DNA from: Pseudomonadota bacterium
Lineage (GTDB): Bacteria; Pseudomonadota; Gammaproteobacteria; Steroidobacterales; Woeseiaceae
Length of the DNA stretch: 54,079 bases
Assembly (NCBI GenBank): GCA_022563195.1
Contig: JADFNV010000020.1
Span: 1 to 54,079 of the forward strand
Direction: 5' to 3'
The position numbers and the translations under genes are program-made. Numbering within the stretch: position 1 is the stretch's first letter; every line of letters starts with the position of its first letter. The notes under the pieces are model-generated. The model ran no database searches, was not told the DNA's origin, and saw only the letters and a list, made by a program, of their open reading frames with translations. Of the stretch, positions 1 to 7,439 are shown one piece after another.

Positions 1-2
1 AC

Positions 3-386
3 TACGGAATTCCGCGCGAAGACGTTGTCGTCGATCCGCTGGTTATGCCGATCGGCGCGATCAACACGGCGGCTAAACAAGTCATGCATCTCGTGCGCCG
101 CTTGCGCGAGGAATTGAAGGTCAACACGACGTGCGGCGCGTCGAACGTCAGTTTCGGTCTGCCAAATCGCAATGGCATCAACAGTGCGTTCCTGACGATG
201 GCTATCGCAGCCGGTATGACGTCAGCAATTACGAGCCCGCTGCACGCCGAGGTGATGCAAGCCATATTCGGAGCGAACGTGATGATGGGCAACGACCCGA
301 ACTGCAAACAGTGGATAAAAAAATACAGCAATCGGAGCGCAGACGACGAGACGCGCGGCCGCAAGCGCCGCCGCCGTTCGGCCTGA
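3..386 (+). CDS. Methyltetrahydrofolate:corrinoid methyltransferase, C-terminal fragment (5' end outside window)
   Basis: This is the last ~127 codons of a pterin-binding TIM-barrel methyltransferase of the MtgA/MtvE/DHPS-like family. The reading frame is open to the left edge, so the gene starts outside the window. Visible family features are the strand with VVDPLVMPIG, the NTTCGASNVSFGLPNR segment (the asparagine and the SNVSFGLP loop line the pterin site in this family) and the late AGMTSAITSP segment. Family role: transfer of a methyl group between a corrinoid protein and tetrahydrofolate. Context (corrinoid activator 38 bp downstream, two MttB homologues further right) argues for making CH3-H4folate from a demethylated amine. 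The protein ends in a strongly basic tail (GRKRRRR), a feature shared with its corrinoid partners here. It could instead be assigned to general B12-dependent methyl transfer, but the neighbours make that less likely. Confidence 0.85.
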   Translation, partial: YGIPREDVVVDPLVMPIGAINTAAKQVMHLVRRLREELKVNTTCGASNVSFGLPNRNGINSAFLTMAIAAGMTSAITSPLHAEVMQAIFGANVMMGNDPNCKQWIKKYSNRSADDETRGRKRRRRSA

Positions 387-424
387 GACACTGACAAGCA
401 TCGGGACACGCTTTGAGCACTAAA

Positions 425-2443
425 ATGGCAAAAATCGTATTTACGCCGTCCGGCAAGCGCGGCTCGTTTGCGCACGGCACGCCAGTGCTCGATGCGGCGC
501 GCAGCCTTGGCGTCGATCTGGACTCGGTCTGCGGCGGACGCGGCCTGTGCGGTCGCTGCCAGGTGGTGTTTACAGAAGGGGAGTTCGCCAAGCACGCCAT
601 TTCGTCTCGGGTCGAGAATCTTTCGCCGATCGGGGCGGTGGAGATCGGTTACAGCAAGCGCCGCAAACTGAAGCCGCTCGCGGCCGATCGCAGGCTTGGC
701 TGCCAGGCTCTGATCCAGGGCGATCTCGTGATCGATGTGCCGGCCGAAAGCCAGATGCATCGACAGCTTGTGCGCAAGAGTGCCGATCATCGCGATATCA
801 CGCTCGATACGGGCGTGCACCTTTACTACACGGAAGTTCAGGAAGCCGACATGTTCGAACCCAGCGGCGATGTGCAGCGACTCCTGCTGGCGCTGGCGAC
901 GGATTGGGATTTACAGGACCTGAGCTTCGACTCGGCGATGTTGCCCGACGTGCAAGTGGCGTTGCGTGCTGGCAAGTGGGCGGTAACGGTTGCGGTGCAC
1001 AAGTCATCGCGTGTCATTGCGATCTGGCCCGGTTTCAAGCGCGACGCATACGGCGTTGCGATCGATATCGGCTCGACGACGATCGCAGCACACCTGTGCA
1101 ACCTGACCAGTGGCGACGTGGTTGCGACGGCGGGTATCATGAATCCGCAGATTCGCTTTGGCGAGGATCTGATGAGCCGGGTCTCCTACGTCATGATGCA
1201 TCCCGAAGGCGCGCTCGAACTGACCAACACGGTGCGCCAGGGCATCAATGATCTGATCCACGAAGTTGCGCGCGAGGGCGATATTGAAGCCGATGACATC
1301 GTTGAATTGACGATTGCCGGCAATCCGATCATGCACCACCTGTTTCTGGGCATCAGCCCGATCGAGCTGGGCAGCGCCCCATTCGCACTGGCAACCGACG
1401 CGGCACTGAACCTGACGGCATCGCAACTCGAGTTGCAAGCCAATAAAGGCGCCGCCGTTTACATTCTGCCGTGCATCGCAGGTCATGTCGGCGCCGATGC
1501 AGCCGCGATGATACTCGCGGAGGAGCCACACCTGCTCGACGAGATCTCTCTGATTATCGATGTCGGCACCAATGCGGAGATCGTGCTGGGCAATCGTGAA
1601 CGACTGCTCGCATGTTCGAGTCCCACGGGTCCGGCGTTCGAGGGTGCGCAGATCAGTTGCGGCCAGCGCGCGGCACCGGGTGCCATCGAGCGTGTGCGTA
1701 TTGATCGCGATACGCTGGAGCCGCGATTCAGCGTAATCGGCTCTGAGCTCTGGTCGGACGATCCGGGCTTCGAGGAGTCCGTTGCCGACTTTGGCGTCAC
1801 GGGTATTTGCGGTTCGGGCATCATCGAGGCCGTTGCGGAGATGTATCTAAGCGGTGTGATCAGCGAGGACGGCGTCGTTGACGGCTCGTTGGCCGAACGC
1901 AGTAAGCGTCTGATCGCCGAAGATCGCACCTGGTCATATCTTCTGCATGACGGTCAGCAGCGCATTATCGTTACGCAAAACGACGTACGGCAGATTCAAC
2001 TGGCCAAAGCAGCGCTGTACGCCGGTGCCAAGTTATTGCTCGATCGTGCTGGCCTGAAAAGCGTCGATCGCATTCGCCTCGCAGGCGCGTTCGGTAGTCA
2101 TATCGACCCGAAGTACGCGATGGTGCTCGGCATGATCCCCGACTGTGAGCTCGACAAGGTCCAGTCCGCGGGCAATGCCGCGGGTACGGGCGCACGCATC
2201 GCGTTGCTCAATGTCGGTGCCCGTCGCGAAATCGAGTCAGTGGTTCGCAGCATCGAGAAAATAGAAACTGCGGTAGAGAAAAAATTCCAGGAATACTTCG
2301 TCAATGCAATGGCCATACCGAACAAGACCGACGCGTTTCCGCATTTATTTTCTGTGATGGAAAAACCGCAGGCAAAAACAGTGATTAATGTAAACAGTGG
2401 CCGGGGATCAAGTCGCCGCCGCCGCAAATCGACGTCGCCATGA
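425..2443 (+). CDS. Reductive corrinoid-activation protein: N-terminal [2Fe-2S] domain plus ASKHA ATPase-like domain (RACo/RamA role)
   Basis: Corrinoid enzymes that oxidise accidentally to Co(II) need an ATP-dependent reductase; this protein has the layout of the RACo/DUF4445 type. Counting from a possible TTG start at 413, a plant-type [2Fe-2S] ferredoxin domain occupies about residues 6-100, with Cys40, Cys46, Cys49 and Cys97 in ferredoxin spacing. An actin-like ASKHA domain follows, with the phosphate-1 motif GVAIDIGSTTIAAHL near residue 218, AGNPIMHHLFLG near 302 and a second phosphate loop LIIDVGTNAEIVLG near 380. I chose the ATG at 425 because the family usually begins close to a hydrophobic beta strand followed by TPSG; the TTG at 413 is in frame and cannot be excluded. 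The last 15 residues are Ser/Arg rich (SSRRRRKS). The stop overlaps the next start as ATGA, so the two genes are translationally coupled. Confidence 0.9.
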   Translation: MAKIVFTPSGKRGSFAHGTPVLDAARSLGVDLDSVCGGRGLCGRCQVVFTEGEFAKHAISSRVENLSPIGAVEIGYSKRRKLKPLAADRRLGCQALIQGDLVIDVPAESQMHRQLVRKSADHRDITLDTGVHLYYTEVQEADMFEPSGDVQRLLLALATDWDLQDLSFDSAMLPDVQVALRAGKWAVTVAVHKSSRVIAIWPGFKRDAYGVAIDIGSTTIAAHLCNLTSGDVVATAGIMNPQIRFGEDLMSRVSYVMMHPEGALELTNTVRQGINDLIHEVAREGDIEADDIVELTIAGNPIMHHLFLGISPIELGSAPFALATDAALNLTASQLELQANKGAAVYILPCIAGHVGADAAAMILAEEPHLLDEISLIIDVGTNAEIVLGNRERLLACSSPTGPAFEGAQISCGQRAAPGAIERVRIDRDTLEPRFSVIGSELWSDDPGFEESVADFGVTGICGSGIIEAVAEMYLSGVISEDGVVDGSLAERSKRLIAEDRTWSYLLHDGQQRIIVTQNDVRQIQLAKAALYAGAKLLLDRAGLKSVDRIRLAGAFGSHIDPKYAMVLGMIPDCELDKVQSAGNAAGTGARIALLNVGARREIESVVRSIEKIETAVEKKFQEYFVNAMAIPNKTDAFPHLFSVMEKPQAKTVINVNSGRGSSRRRRKSTSP

Positions 2444-2997
2444 AGCAGAAAGTTTCGTTTACAGCGATGGAGCATTGCACGCAAGAAGATATGGATTTGA
2501 TTGACATTTTTGGCACGAGGGACGCTTTGCAACAGGCAGATCGCGTGCTCGATTGGCTCAAGGCCATGGACGGTGAATCGCCGTACAAGATCAGTCGGTT
2601 GCAGCATTGTCTGCAGACTGCAACGCGTGCGGAGAATGACGGTGCCGATGATGAAACGATCGCCTGTGCATTACTGCATGACATTGGCGATATTCTTGGC
2701 CCAGCGAATCACTCACAGATTTCAGCTGCGTTACTGAGACCTTATGTCAGTGAAAAAAATCACTGGATCGTCAAGCACCACGGTTTGTTCCAGGGCTATT
2801 ACTATTTTGAGTTTTACGGCCAGGATCGTAACGCTCGCGAGAAATATCGTAGTCATCCTCACTACAGCGCGTGTATTGAGTTTTGTGCGCGCTGGGATCA
2901 GCCGTCATTCGATCCGGATTATGAGACGCGATCGCTAGCACACTACGAACCTCTGGTGCGCGAGCTGTTTGCGCGAGAGTCTAAGTCTTTTTTCTAA
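2440..2997 (+). CDS. HD-domain protein resembling PhnZ/TmpB-type diiron oxygenases
   Basis: This is a 185-residue single-domain HD protein. Candidate metal ligands are His56 (LQHCLQ), His80-Asp81 (LLHDIGD), His91 (NHSQ), His113/His114 (KHHG) and an aspartate near residue 165 (FDPDY). The spacing LQHCLQTATRAE...ALLHDIGD is like the small HD oxygenases PhnZ and TmpB, which use a mixed-valent diiron site and act on phosphonates, including a trimethylammonio-ethylphosphonate in the case of TmpB. It also fits plain HD phosphohydrolases, so the reaction is open. It starts inside the stop of the corrinoid activator (ATGA) and sits 34 bp before the flavin dehydrogenase, so it belongs to the amine operon. 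The substrate is unknown; a small quaternary amine or its degradation product is inference from context. Confidence 0.75.
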   Translation: MKQKVSFTAMEHCTQEDMDLIDIFGTRDALQQADRVLDWLKAMDGESPYKISRLQHCLQTATRAENDGADDETIACALLHDIGDILGPANHSQISAALLRPYVSEKNHWIVKHHGLFQGYYYFEFYGQDRNAREKYRSHPHYSACIEFCARWDQPSFDPDYETRSLAHYEPLVRELFARESKSFF

Positions 2998-3031
2998 CTC
3001 TGTATCAAGAGTTCAGAGCGGATGCCGATGC

Positions 3032-5488
3032 ATGAAATCACAGGCTAAAGTGGTCGTCATCGGCGGCGGCGTGGTCGGCGTCAGCGCGCTGTATCACCTC
3101 GCGAAAAAGGGCTGGGGAGACGACGTCGTATTGCTCGAGAAGGCCGAGCTGACGTCAGGATCGACCTGGCATGCGGCTGGCTTGCTGCCATTATTCAATA
3201 TGAGTTACAGCGTCGGCCAGGTGCACAAGTACTCGGTCAATTTGTATCGGCAACTCGAGGAGGAAACCGGTCAATCGGTCGGTTTCAAACAGGTTGGCAA
3301 CCTGCGTCTCGCGATGAATGACGACCGTATGGACGAGTACTATCAATACGCGGCCACGGCAAAGACGATCGGCATCAGTGTCCGCTTCCTGACGCCCGAT
3401 GACATCAGGAAACTTTGGCCGCTGTGCAACATCGAAGGACTCGTCGGCGGCATTTTTCATGCAGATGACGGCTATATCCAGCCGGCAGACCTGACTCAGG
3501 CACTGGCGAGGGGTGCGCGCAATCGTGGGGCGACGATTTATCGAAAAACACCGGTAGTCGCGATTGAGCAGGCAACGTCGGGTGCCTGGGTCGTCAAGAC
3601 CGAGAAGGGCGACATCACTTGCGACCACGTGATATCGGCGACCGGCAATTACGCGCGCAAGACGGGTGCGATGGTCGGCCTCGACGTGCCGGTCATACCC
3701 GTCGAGCACCAGTTCATCGTGACCGAGCCGCACCCGCAATTGCAGCAGCGCAAGGCCGATGGTCTGCCCGAGATGGCTGTGCTGCGTGAGTCGGATGGCT
3801 CCTGGTACCTGCGCGAGGAAAACAACGGGTTTATCCTCGGACCTTATGAGAAGGATGCGCCGTGCTGTTACGTCGATGGACCGGATCCGCGCGCCGAGTA
3901 CGAATTGTTCCAGGAAGATATCGACCGGCTCGCGCCGCATATCGAGGCCGCGATGTCGCGCGTACCCGCATTTGGCGAGGTAGGCATCAAGCAGGTTTAC
4001 AACGGCGCAATTGCTTACACGCCTGACGGCAATCCCATTATTGGGCCGGCGTGGGATATCGACAACTTCTGGCTCAATGAAGGGCACAGCTTCGGCATCA
4101 CGGCAGCAGGTGGTGCGGGCTGGCAGTTGGCGGAATGGATAGTCGAGGGCGAACCGACGATCGACATGCTCGGCGTCGAGCCGCGGCGTTTCGGTGACTA
4201 CGTAAGCAAGGATTACCTGATCGCGAAGAACGAAGAGACCTATGCGCACGTCTTCGTCATTCATTATCCGGACGAGGAACGACCGGCCGGTCGGCCGCTG
4301 CGCCTGGCACCCTGTTACGAGCGTATGCGGGATAAGGGTGCTGTCTTCGGCCAGAAATTCGGCTGGGAACGGCCGAACTTCTTCGCGACCGACGGCATGG
4401 CGCAGGAAGACGACTGGTCGTTCCGCCGCTCGAAATGGTTTGAGGCTGTGCGTACCGAAGTCGGCAACACGACCGCCAATGTCGGCCTGCTCGACATGAC
4501 CGCGTTCGCCAAGTGCCAGGTGTCAGGCCCGGGGGCCGAGGCGTTTCTTGACTACTTTGTTGCCAACAGCCTGCCGAAAAAGATTGGTGGCATCAGTCTT
4601 TGCCATGCATTGAACAAGAATGGCGGCGTGCATTCCGAATTCACAATACGACGCGATGCAGATGACTCGTTTTATCTCGTTTCCGCTGGTGCATTGCGGC
4701 GGCTCGATCACGATTATCTGAAGAAACACATGCCGCGAGACGGCAGCGTTGAATTTAAGCAGCTCACGGATGCAAACGGTGTACTGGTAGTGGCTGGGCC
4801 GAAAGCGCGGCAATTACTGCAACGTGTGACCGATTCGGACTTGTCCAACGAAGCATTTCGCTGGCTGACCGCGCAGGAAATCGTCGTTGCCGGGGCATCC
4901 GCCGATGCCATGCGCGTGAATTATGTCGGCGAGCTGGGCTGGGAACTGCATCATGCGATGAATTCGCAGAATCAGATTTTCGATGCCTTATTCGAGGCGG
5001 GCGAGGATCTCGGGCTCAAACCGTTCGGTATTCGGGCGATGGATTCGATGCGGCTCGAAAAATCCTACCGCATGGTAGGCACCGAGCTGTCCATTGAATA
5101 CTCGGCGTACGAGTCCGCGATGGACCGCTTCGTGAAGCCCGACAAGGGCGATTTCCTCGGCCGCGACGCACTGCTCGCGTGGGCCGAACGAGGCATGGGC
5201 AACAGGCTCGTGACACTCGACATTGCGGACGTCGACGATGCCGACGCGCTCGGCAATAACGCCCTGTTCATAGATGGCGAGATCATTGGCCGCGCCACTG
5301 GCGGCGGCTTCGGCTTTCGTGTCGACAAGTCGCTGGCGCTCGGCATGGTCAAGCGGGAACTCGCCGAGCCTGGCACGAAGCTGCAAATCGATATACTGGG
5401 AAAGACTTACGATGCTGTTGTAATTCCAGACAGTCCATTTGACCCCAAAAACGAGCGACTAAGAGATGTCAATGGAGCAAACAACTAA
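3032..5488 (+). CDS. FAD-dependent dimethylglycine/sarcosine dehydrogenase-like protein with C-terminal GcvT domains
   Basis: An 818-residue two-part flavoenzyme. The N-terminal half is a DAO-type FAD domain: dinucleotide motif VIGGGVVGVSAL at residues 9-20 and the SGSTWHAAG motif with His47, the position of the covalently bound FAD histidine in mammalian dimethylglycine and sarcosine dehydrogenases. The C-terminal ~390 residues are a GcvT/aminomethyltransferase-type H4folate-binding module (GELGWELHH and KPFGIRAMDSMRLEK segments). Family reaction: oxidative N-demethylation with capture of the methyl carbon as 5,10-methylene-H4folate. I chose ATG 3032 because the flavin motif follows at once; an in-frame extension to 2969 would overlap the HD gene and adds no conserved sequence. 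In this operon dimethylglycine is the most likely substrate, since sarcosine is served by SoxBDAG. Exact substrate is inferred. Confidence 0.85.
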   Translation: MKSQAKVVVIGGGVVGVSALYHLAKKGWGDDVVLLEKAELTSGSTWHAAGLLPLFNMSYSVGQVHKYSVNLYRQLEEETGQSVGFKQVGNLRLAMNDDRMDEYYQYAATAKTIGISVRFLTPDDIRKLWPLCNIEGLVGGIFHADDGYIQPADLTQALARGARNRGATIYRKTPVVAIEQATSGAWVVKTEKGDITCDHVISATGNYARKTGAMVGLDVPVIPVEHQFIVTEPHPQLQQRKADGLPEMAVLRESDGSWYLREENNGFILGPYEKDAPCCYVDGPDPRAEYELFQEDIDRLAPHIEAAMSRVPAFGEVGIKQVYNGAIAYTPDGNPIIGPAWDIDNFWLNEGHSFGITAAGGAGWQLAEWIVEGEPTIDMLGVEPRRFGDYVSKDYLIAKNEETYAHVFVIHYPDEERPAGRPLRLAPCYERMRDKGAVFGQKFGWERPNFFATDGMAQEDDWSFRRSKWFEAVRTEVGNTTANVGLLDMTAFAKCQVSGPGAEAFLDYFVANSLPKKIGGISLCHALNKNGGVHSEFTIRRDADDSFYLVSAGALRRLDHDYLKKHMPRDGSVEFKQLTDANGVLVVAGPKARQLLQRVTDSDLSNEAFRWLTAQEIVVAGASADAMRVNYVGELGWELHHAMNSQNQIFDALFEAGEDLGLKPFGIRAMDSMRLEKSYRMVGTELSIEYSAYESAMDRFVKPDKGDFLGRDALLAWAERGMGNRLVTLDIADVDDADALGNNALFIDGEIIGRATGGGFGFRVDKSLALGMVKRELAEPGTKLQIDILGKTYDAVVIPDSPFDPKNERLRDVNGANN

Positions 5489-5891
5489 AGCGAGCGGCTC
5501 ATGCTTGTGTGGCAAAGTCGTCTATGAAGTGAACGGGCCATTGAGTGACGTTATTTATTGCCATTGCGCGCAATGCCGAAAAACCAGCGGCCACTACTTT
5601 GCGGCGACCTCCTGTAAACGCGAACATCTGAACATAACGGTCGATGAAGGGCTGCGTTGGTTCCAGTCGTCCCCCGAGGCTCAACGCGGTTTTTGCAATC
5701 TTTGTGGCTCCAGTGTGTTCTGGAGCCACAAAGACGCCCCGTCTATCTGTATCGCGCCCGGTTCTCTCGACCTGCCTACCGGCCTGAAGGCCGTGGCGCA
5801 TATTTTCGTTGCGGACGCCTCTGACTACTACACAATCGACGACGGCTTGCCACAACACGCAGATTACGGAACGATACACGCGGCTGAATGA
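5466..5891 (+). CDS. GFA-family zinc protein (glutathione-dependent formaldehyde-activating enzyme/CENP-V fold)
   Basis: A 141-residue protein with the full cysteine set of the GFA/CENP-V family: Cys13-x-Cys15, Cys32-x-Cys34-xx-Cys37 and Cys77-xx-Cys80. The two zinc sites are therefore expected to be intact. Members were named for glutathione-formaldehyde adduct formation, but that activity is disputed, so the family name is safer than the enzyme name. The gene overlaps the preceding dehydrogenase by 23 bp and its stop overlaps soxB as ATGA. Being locked between two demethylating flavoenzymes that can release formaldehyde when H4folate is limiting makes a formaldehyde-handling role reasonable, though inferred. 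A second ATG two codons downstream (5472) is an equally possible start. Confidence 0.85.
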   Translation: MSMEQTTKASGSCLCGKVVYEVNGPLSDVIYCHCAQCRKTSGHYFAATSCKREHLNITVDEGLRWFQSSPEAQRGFCNLCGSSVFWSHKDAPSICIAPGSLDLPTGLKAVAHIFVADASDYYTIDDGLPQHADYGTIHAAE

Positions 5892-7138
5892 AGGAATACT
5901 CTGCATTCAGCTTGCTGCGACATGCCGCAAGTCACAACCGCAACTGGCGGCGCGCGTGGCGCAGCCCTGAGCCCAGGCGCAGATACGATGTCATCATTGT
6001 CGGTGGCGGAGGCCATGGCCTTGCAACGGCGTACTACCTGGCGAAAGAGCACGGCGTGCGCAACATCGCCGTGCTCGAGAAAGACTGGATCGGCGGCGGC
6101 AACACGGGCCGCAACACCACGATCGTGCGCTCCAACTACCTGTGCCCCGAATCGTCGTTGCTCTACGAGAAATCGCTCAAGCTCTGGGAAGGGCTGAGTC
6201 AGGACCTGAACTACAATGTCATGTTCAGTCAGCGTGGCGTGTACAACCTCGGCCACAGTCTGCAGGACATGCGCGATATAGAACGCCGTGTCAGTGCCAA
6301 CCGTCTCAACGGCATCGACGCCGAGGTCGTGACTGTCGCGCAAATCAAGAAAGCTATACCGCTGATCAATACGTCGCCCACTGCGCGTTACCCGATACTC
6401 GGTGCATCGCTGCAACGACGTGCCGGCGTCGCGCGGCACGATGCCGTGGCGTGGGGCTTTGCGCGCGCCGCCGATGCGCGCGGTGTCGACATTATCGAGC
6501 AGTGCAGGGTCACAGGCGTAAATCGCGACGGCGGCAAAGTCACCGGTGTCGAAACGACGCGTGGCACGATTCACTCTGACAAGATCGGTATCGTTGTCGC
6601 GGGTAATGCCAGCGTTCTTGCAGCAATGGCCGGAATGCGCCTGCCGATTCAGAGTCATCCTCTGCAAGCCTTCGTGTCCGAACCACTGAAGCGGGTACTC
6701 GATACGGTCGTCATGTCCGGTGCAGTACATGGTTACATCAGTCAGTCGGACAAGGGCGACCTCGTCATCGGTGCCGGCATCGACGCCTACGTAGGCTATG
6801 GTCAGCGCGGCAGCTTCCAGACAATCGAGCACACGATGGCGGCGATTATCCAGCTGTTTCCGACGTTCAGCCGCGTGCGCATGCTCAGGATGTGGGGTGG
6901 CATCGTGGATATTTGTCCGGACGCCTGCCCGATCATCGGCAAGACGTCCGTCGATGGGCTGTATTTCAATTGCGGCTGGGGCACGGGCGGCTTCAAGGCA
7001 ACGCCGGGGTCAGGCTGGACCTTCGCGCACACGATTGCGAAAGACGAACCGCACGAACTCAACGCACCTTTCAGCCTCGAGCGATTTATCAGCGGCGCCT
7101 TGATCGACGAACACGGCGCGGCGGCCGTGGCTCACTGA
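5888..7138 (+). CDS. soxB: Heterotetrameric sarcosine oxidase, beta subunit
   Basis: The 416-residue beta subunit of the four-subunit sarcosine oxidase, which oxidises sarcosine to glycine with formation of methylene-H4folate or formaldehyde and H2O2. The FAD dinucleotide motif [16 protein letters not shown] is at residues 34-49 after the usual basic N-terminal arm. His184 in the RHDAVAWG motif matches the histidine that carries covalent FMN in this subunit family. The C-terminal MWGGIVD and [14 protein letters not shown] segments are typical. The length is as expected (about 405-417). Start ATG overlaps the GFA stop, and soxD follows after 13 bp, in the classical order soxB-D-A-G. Confidence 0.96.
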   Translation: MKEYSAFSLLRHAASHNRNWRRAWRSPEPRRRYDVIIVGGGGHGLATAYYLAKEHGVRNIAVLEKDWIGGGNTGRNTTIVRSNYLCPESSLLYEKSLKLWEGLSQDLNYNVMFSQRGVYNLGHSLQDMRDIERRVSANRLNGIDAEVVTVAQIKKAIPLINTSPTARYPILGASLQRRAGVARHDAVAWGFARAADARGVDIIEQCRVTGVNRDGGKVTGVETTRGTIHSDKIGIVVAGNASVLAAMAGMRLPIQSHPLQAFVSEPLKRVLDTVVMSGAVHGYISQSDKGDLVIGAGIDAYVGYGQRGSFQTIEHTMAAIIQLFPTFSRVRMLRMWGGIVDICPDACPIIGKTSVDGLYFNCGWGTGGFKATPGSGWTFAHTIAKDEPHELNAPFSLERFISGALIDEHGAAAVAH

Positions 7139-7151
7139 GCGTCGTAGTCGC

Positions 7152-7433
7152 ATGTTGCTGATCCAATGTCCCTGGTGTGGCGAACGAGCTGAGACGGAGT
7201 TCAGTTACGGCGGCGAGGCTGGAATCGTGCGGCCGCTCGAGCCTGATGCGCTCAGTGATGCCGAGTGGGCCGATTATCTGTTCAATCGCACCAATTCGCG
7301 CGGCGCCTACAAAGAATTGTGGAATCACGCGCAGGGATGCCGGCGTTGGTTCGGTGTTGAACGCGACACCGTGACTTACAAGATCGAGGGCAGCTACGAA
7401 TTGCCGTCGGGCAGAGCCGGCAAGGGGACGTAG
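7152..7433 (+). CDS. soxD: Heterotetrameric sarcosine oxidase, delta subunit
   Basis: A 93-residue subunit with the four zinc ligands of SoxD at the canonical positions: Cys6 and Cys9 (CPWC), His59 and Cys63 (HAQGC). It begins MLLIQCPWCG, which is almost invariant in the family. The subunit stabilises the alpha/beta core of sarcosine oxidase. It lies between soxB (13-bp gap) and soxA (6-bp gap), so the complex is expressed as one unit. Confidence 0.96.
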   Translation: MLLIQCPWCGERAETEFSYGGEAGIVRPLEPDALSDAEWADYLFNRTNSRGAYKELWNHAQGCRRWFGVERDTVTYKIEGSYELPSGRAGKGT

Positions 7434-7439
7434 GCGATC

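Noticed and set aside
2..820. Long open frame on the minus strand across the first two genes
   Set aside because: It is antisense to two well-supported proteins, shows no recognisable domain and owes its length to GC-rich codon bias.
3191..4264. Minus-strand frame of ~357 codons inside the DMG dehydrogenase gene
   Set aside because: Antisense shadow of a conserved flavoprotein; composition (His/Arg/Val rich) is typical of such shadows.
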